From positions 59,830-73,500 of the forward strand of contig MU602721.1 in NCBI GenBank assembly GCA_025201865.1: 13,671 nt of DNA, read 5' to 3'. Source of the stretch: Ramicandelaber brevisporus (Eukaryota; Kickxellomycota; Ramicandelaberales; Ramicandelaberaceae). A program made the translations under genes and the position numbers. The notes beneath the pieces were generated by a model, which searched no databases, had not been told where the DNA came from, and saw only the letters and a list, made by a program, of their open reading frames with translations. Below are positions 1 to 9,550 of the stretch, piece after piece (within the stretch, counting starts at the first letter, position 1; each line of letters starts with the position of its first letter).

Positions 1-41
1 CTCTGCATTTACTAGCACTGTTTAAAAAGTATCATTAGCAT

Positions 42-3000
42 TTAGTACGAGTTGCTGTCTGGTTTAACACGTGGCAAATCCTCCAGACTCAAATCATACC
101 GACATCCACCAAAATACTGATCGAGCATGTTGCGAAGCTGTTGATGCTGGCTTCTGTCAGTTGGTCCATGAGTGAGACATTCTTCCAGCGCACTTCGAAT
201 CCGCCCGTGTGTACCGTCTACTCTACTAACTTGCTGCATCAAGTTGCGATACCGCTTATAAACCTCAATATTGCCTCCGCCGCGGCCTCGAACCGGACTG
301 ACTAATTGAACTAAACCAGCAATAGTACCATCCATATACACTTGGGATGCTGGCCTGTTGCCTCGCTGGCGATACTTGTTCCTTAACAGCTGTGCCTTGA
401 AATTCTCGACGGCCTGTTCAAACGCACTTGTTAGTATCGCCGTGAAATCAACCACATACTGCTGCCATATACAATCAAGCGTAACAAATTGTGGAAGGAC
501 CATCAGATTGCACAGAGACTGGAATGACCAATGGTTTCCAACAAACCATTCAACCGAGTGAAGAATGCCATCAATGTATGCACGCAATATACCAGTATCC
601 ACAAGATATTCTTTAAAATCCGTTGATGATTCCATGTGGTCTGCAAGATTAATAACAATATCCGCATCATAATTGCTTTCAAGAAGACGGCAGATCAACT
701 GAGAATGCTGCCTAATAAAACCGAAACAAAAGTCAATATGTGGAAAGTATTTCAATATGGTACCACCATCGCCATTAACACCTGAAGTCGAGCACAAAAC
801 ATAAAATGCGCTAAAAACGGCATGTTTATGAGCTGGCCATGTCGATCGCTGTATGCAATCAAACGACACAGCATATGCCTCAGTCGCCATTAACACCTGA
901 AGTCGAGCACAAAACATAAAATGCGCTAAAAACGGCATGTTTATGAGCTGGCCATGTCGATCGCTGTATGCAATCAAACGACACAGCATATGCCGCAGCT
1001 AGAACATCACGTAGCCTGGTTATATACTGGAATGGCTCTGCTGTGACTTCCACATTCTCAGTACTATACAGCTCATTGATCAGATGGTTGATTACATTTG
1101 GACTTGCAACATCCAAGAGACTTGACAGTATGCTTGAATGTGCAAGACTGGCTGTCCCTTGCTTTAGCCAAGTAATAGTTGCTGCCAACATAGAACAATA
1201 TTCATCAATTATTGCTGAAGCAGATGCAGTCATCCGACCATTTAGTCGAGCGGTAATTCGCCATTGAAGAATGTCACATCTAATGACACGTGCTCTGATC
1301 AGGAGACTATGTGTAATGGTGCTGATGTTGACGTTACCATTGGGGTCAATGCAGCTTAGATTAAAGACAGTGTCTGCAAGTCTGACTAGCACTTCCTGCT
1401 GGCAGTAATGACCTCCTGATTGCTCTGGTATATTTTGCCTGAAATTCTGTGTAATCCCAAATAATGCGTCCAGTGACATTACGCGGAGTATGGAGGGGCT
1501 GCTGTCGTCTTGGGCTGCATCCAGCAGATACTGCGTCATAGCTGGACAGGGGATATAACTGCTGTTGAGTGCTCTAAAGGTTCCAGAGAATATCAAAATG
1601 TGTAAGCTTCGCAACCCACATAGGCGTAGTGCATGATCACGTAGACAGATGGCTGTGGCAGTTGTGGCAGCTGTGGCAGTTGTATCGACGCCATGCAAAC
1701 CAAAGCAGCGTTCAGTAATAAACCGAACGAGCCACTGCCTGGCAGTGTCCATTTGAGATGCCATGGATGCAGGGAGATACAGGTGGCTTCTGTCTGCAAA
1801 AATCACCTTGATGAATGGAAGAGCAAGGTGTACTGATGGGAGTTCGTCCACAAACCGCATCAATACTGTATGCATCTTTGCCCAGTGTTTCCATTTTGAA
1901 CTAACTCGATCCAAATGACGCTGGCTGGTTCTACTGGTTGTGGCCAAAGGGTAAACATATAATTCATAGACATTCAATGCACTCATTTTGGTACACAGTG
2001 ATGTATGTGGTTCACTCATAATCACACGAATGGCTGCGAGAACATGAGTACTGTAGGGTTTCATCACAGCTGATCTGTGTTTGAGCCTGCTCTCGCAAAT
2101 TGAGGCCAACATATCAAGAGCGGCAGTGCACACCATAAAGTTGCGATGACAAGCAGCATGGGCCAGTGTTTCAATGAGACCATACGGTGATAAACGCGTC
2201 AAATTACGTTTTATTATAGTGGAATATGCATCAACAAACAGTGGAAGCGTTTCATCAAAAATGCTGCACTCTAATCGCTGGATAGTTCGCTTGAACAGAT
2301 TACTATCACTGAGCCAGCTGTTCATTGTTGAGGGTCTTCCATCTGAATCAACCATGAGAGCAAACAGTATTCGGTCAGATACATCTTTATTGTTGCTCGC
2401 CAAATGACTTTCCAGCTCAGTTTGAAAACGAAGCGCAAACGTGCCAACATTATTTCTGGAAATGGCCAATGCTAGCCTGCGAAGACACCTGATTGCTGGC
2501 TTTAACACACATTCTGATACTCCGTTGTGACATGTAACGGTGAGCACAGCATTCATCAGATCTTCATGGCATGGTATGTAAACACCGTGAGACAGGCGGC
2601 TGAATGCTTGATCAAGGGATTCTAAACACTTTGCTAACAGAGCTCGGCATGGATGTGAATCCACTGAGATGGCAATGGCACGCACAACACCAGTCAGCGC
2701 AGTCAAAATCTGTAATACATCGCCATCACAGTAAGAGTCGCAGTAAGCCAAAATAGAAACGACACACAAAAGAGCAGATAAAGATGAAACATCACCGCCA
2801 ATCAAACAGTCGCAACTCTGTGAGCATATCTTGCGCAGCTCCAACTTTACTGAATCTGATGCATTGTTTCTCAGTACATATATGGCCAATTTTGATGTTA
2901 ACTCGATAAGATACGGGTCCATTTTATCCATCTGGCTAGTTAGCTGCATCATCAATTGTTCAACTGGTAGCTGACTTGGAGAACACTGTAAAGGGATAAT

Positions 3001-5424
3001 CCAGCCACTCTCTAACAAATCCACAAACGCCTGCAAAGCTCTGGCTCTAATATGAGATGAGTGAACATCACTTGTTATTATATCAGCCAAAATCCCACCA
3101 AGCTGCAATTGTTTGAACTCGCAAGTAATATCCTTTGCCATAGTAAAACGATATTTTGTGGCAACGTGCACAGCATCACACAATAACATGATGCCTATGG
3201 AGAAGCCCGCTGCATCTGTCGATTGATTGCACAAAGATATGATGAATGAGCGTAAGGCACGGAAAATGTCAATTGTCGCCAGTGATGAAGAGTTATCGTG
3301 CTGATTATATGCTGCGGGGCGGTGACTCAGGATAATGAGAGCACGCTTGTTCATGGACCAGGTTGCCGATAGATGAAGTGCTGAAGCGATATCAGCAACA
3401 GCTTCAATGCGCATCGAATCATCAAGTGACAGTGTTTGTAAAACAGCTTCCAACAAAATACCAACTGGACGGAGAAGAGCTATATGGCAGTCACCATGCA
3501 AGAGAGTGTGGCAGAGATTAACGATACGACGGCAGTCAGCTATAGTGAGATCACCGTATATCATATACAACACTTCCAGGGCAGTGGCAGCGTCATTCAC
3601 TGTGATGTCTGTTCGAGCTGCCAGCATAATACAACTGGTCAGTATAAATCCCTTTTCAGCCAGCGACAGAACAGTCAGCTCCTTGACAAGAAGTCGGCGC
3701 CACAGATGAAGCGCACTAGCAGCGAGAGATGGTCTAGCTGCATCACCACTCAATCGACAGAGACGATCAACTAGATCAGGATGTCTGGCAATATCAACTG
3801 CAGCAAATTCATCCCAGTCAGTGAGGTTGGCAAGCATAGCCAGAGTCTGCTCCAGTGCCGCGTCCTGACCTGCCTCTCGGTAGAGCTGATCAACTCGTTC
3901 CAATAAGACGACATGGACAGGATTGCGTGAGCACAGACGAGAGAGCTCGGTCGAAGTGTGCTTCAAGTCGCAGAGTCCTTCGATTACACAGCGCACCAAG
4001 CCAACATGATCAAATCGGCGCACAACATTCACCAAACAGATAATGATGCGAGACAGTATGTCATCTGACGGTGGTGAGAGCGTAGAGCGCGCCACAGCAA
4101 TTAATGTGTGAGTCGCAGCAATGCGTACAAACAAGTTGCTCGTGGTGTCATTGAGTAGCTGGATGAGCAAATCAGGAAGAGTAGAGTTGACCACTGTGTT
4201 ACGCAGGCTGGTATCAAATCGGTATAGGCGTGCAATCATGTCCAAATGAGCGGCGACAGAGACCAGGTTTGCTGCAGAGAGATTTGATAAAGCCTCGGCG
4301 ACATTGGTAACAGCCAGTTGAGCATCAGGGAACACGGACTTGATCACATTCTTGGCAGCCATGGAGCCACTATTCATAACAGTCTCAAGTAGGACAATCG
4401 CCTCCGGCATGCCACTTGAAAGCTGGGACCTAATGTGAGCAACCACATCAACATTGCTAAATACTGCCAGGGGAATACCATTTCTAACCAATCCAGTCAT
4501 ACCAATGAATCCGGCTGCCAACGGTATGAGAGTTTCGTAATCGTCCCCACTTGGTGAGAGAATGCACTCTTTGAAATGTTGCTCAATGTCATCAATATAA
4601 TCAGCAAAATACGGTACTGCCGAGCAAAATTTGACAGCGACATCTCCAAAGCTGCGACGAAGCCTATTTGAATTTGCTGGTGAAAATTGGTGATCATCGC
4701 CATCGATGCTGCCAAATGAAAGAAGGACCGGATGTGATAGTGCTAGCCATGATGGCTGATAGCTTGACAAAAACACAATGGTAGCAAGCAGCATGGAGAG
4801 ATGTGGCAGTGGGACCGAGCTGTCTGCTTTGGTCTTGCGGATGCGTGTCATCACTTTGGTAACAATTCCATGAGCCAGCGCAGTATTATAAATAGATGGC
4901 GATGTGCGTAGAGCATCCGACAGTGCCATACAAACCAAACTAAGCGTGTCATTGGACTTGGTCAACGCAAGCAGGTCGATAAGAGCGAGTACCATTGATG
5001 CGTCAACCAACAGATGCTGTGTCAAATATGGACTATCGCGAGATGCTGGCTGCATGACATGTAATGTATTCACCATCAAAGCAATGAGTTCCACAGCGCT
5101 GTGAACAATCGAATCGTCGTTGGATGAGAGTACTGCTGATAGTGCAGATGAGAAACCATCAAGCTGGGCCACAGCAGATACATGTCCTGTGAGCATCGAG
5201 AGAGCTGGAGTCACTTCTAACCGTTGTAGCTCGTGACGCGACAACTCGAGAAATCGTGACGGCACAGCTGTGGACAACAAACTGTGAACGCGATTGAGTT
5301 CGACAGCAAGCTCGTCAGGCGAACTGCTAGTTGCTGTAGCTGTAGCCGTAGCTGTAGCTGTAGTTGCTGTTGCCACAAACCTGGCACAGGCATCTCTCAC
5401 TTCCTGGATCGAAACAAGAGTCAT
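42..5424 (-). CDS. Giant ARM/HEAT-like alpha-solenoid protein with PSMD5-like N-terminus; split by a putative 115-bp intron
   Basis: The model has two exons, 5424-897 and 781-42, joined across 896-782 in phase 1 (TCA G|GT), giving 1755 residues and a TAA at 42-44. Read without splicing, the frame stops at TGA 880-882 (1514 residues) and the last 246 residues are cut off. I start at the ATG at 5422-5424; the open frame runs 12 bases further up only to a GTG, which is not a eukaryotic start. The protein is built of short amphipathic helices throughout, with no membrane segment or catalytic motif. Residues 18-35 are a Thr/Ala repeat. Residues about 37-81, 168-235 and 257-320 follow the order and spacing of conserved stretches I recall from PSMD5/S5b, the chaperone of the proteasome base (e.g. 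VHSLLSTAVP, SPSIYNTALAHGIVTKV, FGDVAVKF). PSMD5 is only about 500 residues, and I do not recognise the remaining ~1300. Solenoid nature is fairly sure, PSMD5 relationship moderate. Confidence 0.75.
769..994. repeat. Perfect 111-bp tandem duplication inside coding sequence (period 115)
   Basis: Positions 769-879 and 884-994 are identical over 111 bases and separated by four bases, TCAG (880-883). Identity ends sharply on both sides (768 A versus 883 G; 880 T versus 995 G). The period of 115 is not a multiple of three, so the duplication moves the downstream part of the 42-5424 gene into another frame. The four-base junction supplies the TGA at 880-882. Both copies encode the same peptide, from AYAVSFDCIQRS to STSGVNGD, in the gene's correct frame when aligned to their own flank, so a single-copy ancestor would have read straight through. 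No transposon ends or other repeats flank it. Confidence 0.98.
782..896 (-). other. Putative newly formed spliceosomal intron (115 nt, phase 1)
   Basis: On the minus strand the only AGGT in the duplicated block lies in CTTCAG|GTGTTA. Using GT at 896-895 as donor and AG at 783-782 as acceptor removes exactly one repeat period and restores the open frame from 5424 to 42. The acceptor is good: a T-rich stretch leads into GTGCTCGACTTCAG. A CTCAT branch-like motif has its A at 829, 47 nt before the exon. The donor GTGTTA is weak, with no G at +5, and a competing TTTTTAG lies 28 nt upstream of the acceptor. No other AG|GT or AG|GC pair in the block would give a frame-restoring splice. This is inference from sequence; splicing is not shown. 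Confidence 0.5.
5333..5376. repeat. Imperfect hexanucleotide repeat (GCTGTA)n coding Thr/Ala
   Basis: About seven copies of a GCTGTA-type unit, with variants GCCGTA and GTTGCT, encode an alternating Ala-Thr run near the N-terminus of the large solenoid protein (residues about 18-32 counted from the ATG at 5424). Six-base steps keep the frame, so length variation would be tolerated. A shorter run of the same kind lies at about 1653-1681 in the same gene. Confidence 0.8.
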
Positions 5425-5740
5425 CGCTACAAACACATTAAAAAAAAAGAGGCTTTTTGTTGACAGAGCTGGGCGATCAGGAATAAGTTGCCACTCTGAA
5501 TGGGCAAAGCTCGTTTATATGCACGGATTCACGCTACTCGGGAATGCTACATCCAAGTGGTGATTGTCCGATTACGAAGCACTTTCAGTGATACGATATT
5601 GACGAACAACATTAGTAAAACCATCATGGATCGCCGTTGGTTCCCTAATTTGTACCTGTTAACAACAGCAACAGTATAACATTTCCTTCCGCAATCCCTC
5701 GCTCAATCACACAAAGACACGCATTTCAACATCCAACAAA

Positions 5741-5768
5741 CAGAAAACAGAAAACAGAAAACAGAAAA
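5741..5768. repeat. Heptamer tandem repeat (CAGAAAA)x4
   Basis: Four perfect copies of CAGAAAA lie 28 bases beyond the 3' end of the tRNA gene. On the tRNA strand they read as TTTTCTG, so each copy could act as a back-up Pol III stop. This is an unstable microsatellite and nothing suggests coding. Confidence 0.9.
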
Positions 5769-5788
5769 CCATGGATATCGAAACTACG

Positions 5789-5792
5789 AAAA
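5789..5792 (-). terminator. Pol III terminator of tRNA-Gly
   Basis: On the minus strand the tRNA 3' end is followed after three bases by TTTT, the minimal RNA polymerase III stop. Confidence 0.75.
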
Positions 5793-5795
5793 GAA

Positions 5796-5866
5796 TGCGT
5801 CGGCCGGGAATCGAACCCGGGGCACGTGCGTGGCAGGCGCGTATTTTACCACTAAACCACCGACGC
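5796..5866 (-). tRNA. tRNA-Gly (anticodon GCC)
   Basis: This is a 71-nt cloverleaf on the minus strand, without an intron and with CCA not encoded. The acceptor stem GCGTCGG/CCGACGC is fully paired, with discriminator A. The D region carries the A box TGGTTTAGTGG, the T arm CCGGG-TTCGATT-CCCGG contains the B box GGTTCGATTCC, and the variable loop has four bases. The anticodon loop is CTGCCAC, giving GCC, which reads GGC and GGU glycine codons. The anticodon stem CGCGC/GCACG has one C-A mismatch at pair 29:41; all other stem pairs there are canonical. It should be functional. Confidence 0.96.
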
Positions 5867-6489
5867 TTGTTGATTTAATTTTCCAGTGTGGAATAGTCGC
5901 TACCATCGCACAGTTACCATTCAAATGCCATTCAAACCTTCCAAACTGTTCCAATTATGCGTATGTAACGAGTTGGCAGATCACTGCAGTGGTTTAGTCT
6001 ACATGATAAAGAGATAGTTAACACTTTCAATCCCTCCTTTGTGTGCTTTATGGCAGGTTGTGACCACACTTGGCTGATTTGCTGCAACTTCCTTATTCTC
6101 TTCCCGTTCCAAAGTGTTCACCATTTCGCTTCATATCCTTTCAAACAATATCACCGTGTAGCAAGACTATCGAGATACAAGACAATACAGCTGTTCTCTG
6201 TCCCAGTCACAAACACTCTTTACGTGACAAACCTAGATATAAGTGACAATGTCGACGTTGAGTTATTCTGTTTACTTATATCTTTAACATCTGGGCTACT
6301 TTTTGGACAATCAGTGTCTGAAGCGGGTGATTTGTGGCCATCGAAGATGTTAAAAAAGCTTCTTTTAAACGTAAAGGTTGATCATCAGGGCGGAGGAAAG
6401 GGGCGAAGGTGTGTTTGTAATGAAGGGCGTGGTAGTGAAAAGAGAAGGGGGGGGGCGAAAAGGTAAACGAGGATGTTAAAAAGAATCAA
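5867..6489. other. Intergenic between tRNA-Gly and SRPK 3' end; no convincing gene
   Basis: This 623-base stretch contains the upstream flank of the tRNA and the 3' flank of the minus-strand kinase gene. An open frame runs on the plus strand from an ATG at 6050 to 6466 (138 codons). Its product has irregular composition and a purine-rich basic tail, and I recognise no domain, so I do not call it a gene. A G9 run lies at 6447-6455. On the kinase strand, T-rich sequence follows its stop codon and may be part of its 3' UTR. Confidence 0.5.
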
Positions 6490-9312
6490 TCAGTGCAATT
6501 TAGACTTGGATGGTGTGGTCATGGTTGATGCTGCAAACTGCTGTTGGAGGTGATGGATGGCTTGATAATGTGGTTGAGCAACTTCCGTCAGCCACGGATG
6601 AGTGAGCATGGTTGCGGCGTCTGCACGCTTGGCTGGATCAACGTCCAGCATGGGCCGCAGGAATGCGCCAATCTCATCGGCCTCAGTACGCGTGAATCCG
6701 TGGTTCTCGACCAGCAGCTTCTCAACTGAGCAGTAGTTGAACTTGGCAATCCGCCGAAGCTCACCGCGTCTGTTAAAGAACTTGCTGGAGAATTCACCGC
6801 TCAGAGCAACTCGCTTTGGAATACCGCCAAGAGTCTCGATGATGAGAGCGAGATGATCATCGTGCTTGTCGTAGCGTTGGCCAGAGCGCGGGTCAAATAG
6901 ATAGTGACCAGTCAGGAGCTCAAATATCATGCAAGCCAAAGACCACAAGTCAGCAGTGGTTCCCCACTCGGCACCAATGATGACTTCAGGTGATCGATAT
7001 TGACGAGTTTGAATATTCTCGTCAAAGTGCTTGTGGATCCAGCAGCCATTACCAAAGTCACTAAGCTTGACATTAATTCTCATCAAAGGATCGTCGGTTG
7101 GACTGAATTGCTGTTGACGAGCTGGAGGTGAATTGCTGCGTGGCCGGAATCCCAGCTGAGCGCTGTTTGCTGATGCTGTAGTCGTACTAGTGGTCGTCGT
7201 GGTCGTTGCTGCTGTAGTTGAGAGATGACGAATATGGCCTGTGTTATTGGAGGCAGCAGTGGTTGTAGATGAAATTGGTGGGGAAGCAATCGACACACTT
7301 CTGACGGCAGTCAGTGACGCAGGAGTATCATTGGCAACAGACGAAGAGTTGTTGCCGTTGGAAAGCGCAGCAGTATTCATGGCGCGTGCAACTTCGGCTG
7401 TGAGCTCAGCAGCCGCAGCACTCAGAGCAGCCGAGGCCGCAATGTTATCAGCAGATGAGGGCGAAGCAACAATGCCGGCAGCATCGCTACTGCCAAGTGG
7501 CCGGATGTCAGGAAGAGCGAGGGGAGCTTCTTCGAGAGGAGATGGCCGCAGTGAAGAGCCAGTGGCAGTACGAGTGCTGGAGACACCTTCAAGGAGAGCC
7601 ATGTACGGACCTTGCAGGGAGGCGGTGCGGAAGAGGTTTGGCTTCCCTGGCACAGTGGCGGGGCCACCACGAACACCTCGGAGGGCAGGCAGCGGAGGAC
7701 CGCCTGGGGTTGAGGTTGAGCCTTGAGTCGATGGAGCATGGGAGAATATTCCGCCAAAGCCAGAGGCGGTTGGAGAGCCATTCATTGGAGAACCAGCGAG
7801 ACTATTGATTAAATCACAATCAGCGTCGCCGTAATGATCACGCCGGACATGCTCTTCAACATCATCAATAGCAATGAGCGCATTTTCTGGTTTGATATCA
7901 GTGTGGATAATGTGGCAAACTCGATGCAGATAGTCAAGCGACATCAGCAGCTGCCATGAGATTCTTTTCACAACTCTAATTGGGAGACCCTGATTATCAC
8001 TCTTTGGACTGTGAATGGTTGTTGGACTAGAGCCTTGGGATACTGATTGGTGATGCTGACTATGGTGCTGATGCTGCATGTGGGGAGGCAATGCATGCTG
8101 AGAGTGAATGTTCTGAAGACTGTTTGGTCTGGGTGGGACGGTTCCACTTGTAGAATGACGAGTCGTGGGAGATACAGCGCGAGATTGGACGGCAGATGAG
8201 GCTGCGCTCAGGGCTGGTGCCTTTTGGAGTAATTTCAGTAAACTTTCGCCCAGCAACTCCATAACAATGCAAACATGTCTACCATTAGGGCCAACGTGTT
8301 CAAAATGATCCAACATTTGCATTACATGCCATCTTTTCTCAGCCAATTCACGGGCAACTGCTGGTTCGAGTCGCGATGGCAGCATATCTTCTTCATCCTC
8401 TTCATCATATTCATCAAAATCATCATCGTAGTCATCCGACCATTGATCTTCATCGTCTTCGTTAATGTTGCCGCTAGTACCGTTGGAGGCTGGTTTGATG
8501 CTATTCCGTCGCCGCGGCGTGGCTCCCTTGTCTGATTTGCCCAGAGGAGTGTTGCTCGCATTATTATCATTGGTTCTCTTTCCAGGCGTTTTTGGCTCAG
8601 TGTATGCAGGCTTGATTACACCGGAGATTGGGTCAAACTCAGGGATTCTAACACCATCCTGCTGCCACGGATCAGCAATAACAGACATCAGTTGGATTTC
8701 ATCTTTGGCAGCATCTGTGTAATGCTTGGCTGATTTTATAACTTTAAGCGCAGCATGCATATCTCTTTGGCGATCATAAACCAACCACACAGTCGAGAAA
8801 TGGCCCCAGCCCAGTTTACGCACAACCAAATATCTTCCATTTTTAAATTCATCTCCAATTGTAACCGGATGGTATCCTCCACGGCAATAATCCTCGACAC
8901 TCTCTTCATCATCTTCATACTCTTCATGCTCCACCTGTCCATGTGAATCACTGTGGTTGTTGGCATTATAGCCATGGTTGTTGCTATTATTAACGTTGGC
9001 ATAGGCATTGGTGTTACTTCCCGAAATGGGCGTGGCTGTAGCCGCAGCAACAGCAGCCGCGACGTGCGCGTGATTAGCTTGATGGATTACAAAAGGCGCA
9101 TTGTTGTCTGTATGCTGAATTAATCTTTGTTGTTGAAGTTGCTGCTGCTGCTGTTCGTGAATTTGTAGCTTTTGATGGTACTCGGCCTGTTGACGTTGCT
9201 GCTGCTGCTGTTGTTGAGCCATATACTGCTGCTGTTTATTATTCTGCACCTGTTGCTGCTGAAACTGGTGTTTAGATGGCACATTGGCGTGCATCAGCGG
9301 CGTGTGCTTCAT
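6490..9312 (-). CDS. SR-protein kinase (SRPK/Dsk1/Sky1 family), poly-Q N-terminus, three inserts
   Basis: A Ser/Thr kinase of 940 residues that by family phosphorylates RS dipeptides of splicing factors and shuttles between cytoplasm and nucleus. Residues 17-63 are Gln-rich and 129-142 acidic, followed by the SRPK signature YHPVTIGDEFKNGRY. Kinase landmarks: Gly loop GWGHFSTV 168-175, catalytic Lys190, helix C Glu205, HTDIKPEN 470-477 (Asp472, Asn477), DFG 752-754, QYRSPEV 771-777, DLWSLACMIFELLTG 788-802, Arg896. HTDIKPEN and GNGCW are typical of SRPKs, but the family usually has DLG where this has DFG. Inserts: about 212-328 (acidic, with RRRNS), 363-442 (His/Ser/Gln), and 489-744 (Ser/Thr/Ala), the last in the usual SRPK spacer position. 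The start is the first ATG, but the open frame continues 17 codons upstream to a TGA and a 3' splice site may lie there, so a short upstream exon is possible. Confidence 0.95.
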   Translation of the reverse strand: MKHTPLMHANVPSKHQFQQQQVQNNKQQQYMAQQQQQQQRQQAEYHQKLQIHEQQQQQLQQQRLIQHTDNNAPFVIHQANHAHVAAAVAAATATPISGSNTNAYANVNNSNNHGYNANNHSDSHGQVEHEEYEDDEESVEDYCRGGYHPVTIGDEFKNGRYLVVRKLGWGHFSTVWLVYDRQRDMHAALKVIKSAKHYTDAAKDEIQLMSVIADPWQQDGVRIPEFDPISGVIKPAYTEPKTPGKRTNDNNASNTPLGKSDKGATPRRRNSIKPASNGTSGNINEDDEDQWSDDYDDDFDEYDEEDEEDMLPSRLEPAVARELAEKRWHVMQMLDHFEHVGPNGRHVCIVMELLGESLLKLLQKAPALSAASSAVQSRAVSPTTRHSTSGTVPPRPNSLQNIHSQHALPPHMQHQHHSQHHQSVSQGSSPTTIHSPKSDNQGLPIRVVKRISWQLLMSLDYLHRVCHIIHTDIKPENALIAIDDVEEHVRRDHYGDADCDLINSLAGSPMNGSPTASGFGGIFSHAPSTQGSTSTPGGPPLPALRGVRGGPATVPGKPNLFRTASLQGPYMALLEGVSSTRTATGSSLRPSPLEEAPLALPDIRPLGSSDAAGIVASPSSADNIAASAALSAAAAELTAEVARAMNTAALSNGNNSSSVANDTPASLTAVRSVSIASPPISSTTTAASNNTGHIRHLSTTAATTTTTTSTTTASANSAQLGFRPRSNSPPARQQQFSPTDDPLMRINVKLSDFGNGCWIHKHFDENIQTRQYRSPEVIIGAEWGTTADLWSLACMIFELLTGHYLFDPRSGQRYDKHDDHLALIIETLGGIPKRVALSGEFSSKFFNRRGELRRIAKFNYCSVEKLLVENHGFTRTEADEIGAFLRPMLDVDPAKRADAATMLTHPWLTEVAQPHYQAIHHLQQQFAASTMTTPSKSKLH
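9124..9264. repeat. Gln-codon-rich tract (CAG/CAA) in kinase N-terminus
   Basis: Mixed CAA and CAG codons on the minus strand encode residues 17-63 of the SRPK, about half of them Gln in runs of up to seven. The codons are interleaved, so the DNA is not a pure triplet repeat and should be fairly stable. Confidence 0.85.
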
Positions 9313-9498
9313 TGTGGGTGCTTTTCCAGTAGGCTTGCGCTTAGCGTTTGCAATTGCAGCTACTCAATGTAAAACGAAAATGATAATGAAAATAAAAATG
9401 AAGTAAACAATATAAGTGTGCACGAGTCAAATGTCAGTAAAGTAAGCTTTATAGAACAAAGCATAGAAACAATCAGAGAATCAAGGGCAAGAATCAAA

Positions 9499-9505
9499 GA
9501 GCAAA
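9499..9505. promoter_or_regulatory. Copper-response-element-like heptamer (GAGCAAA)
   Basis: GAGCAAA, or TTTGCTC on the other strand, is the core of the element bound by the S. cerevisiae copper-fist activator Mac1. It lies 187 bp upstream of the kinase start, in the region shared with the copper-fist gene. A seven-base match is weak evidence. Confidence 0.2.
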
Positions 9506-9550
9506 ACGAGGGAAAGCAAGAGCTTTGATAAAGCGGCAGTGACCATCCTC

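Larger units (their letters stand above)
5425..5795. other. Intergenic: 5' flank of the solenoid gene, downstream of the tRNA
   Basis: This 371-base stretch has no credible gene. It would hold the promoter and 5' leader of the minus-strand solenoid gene. An A run at 5440-5448 (T run on the transcript strand) lies just upstream of the start. I see no clear TATA box or splice site. A heptamer repeat lies at its right end (5741-5768). Confidence 0.6.

Noticed and set aside
42-989. A separate 315-residue gene starting in the second repeat copy
   Set aside because: Its first ~36 residues are an out-of-frame reading of the duplicated block. From the second repeat reading onward it is the natural continuation of the large solenoid gene, so it is treated as that gene's last exon.
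769-994. Mobile element or introner-like insertion as the source of the duplicated block
   Set aside because: The block is ordinary coding sequence of the host gene, has no terminal inverted repeats or target-site duplication, and appears nowhere else in the window. Local tandem duplication is simpler.
5425-5436. Upstream start of the solenoid protein at 5436
   Set aside because: The codon there is GTG. The first in-frame ATG is at 5424-5422, and nuclear genes start at ATG.
6050-6466. Plus-strand ORF of 138 codons between the tRNA and the kinase 3' end
   Set aside because: No recognisable domain, irregular composition and a tail formed by a purine-rich run. It could be chance or lie on an antisense transcript, and evidence is too weak to call it a gene.
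7241-7726. Plus-strand ORF of 161 codons
   Set aside because: Antisense shadow of the Ser/Thr/Ala-rich spacer of the SRPK; its composition is explained by the opposite strand.
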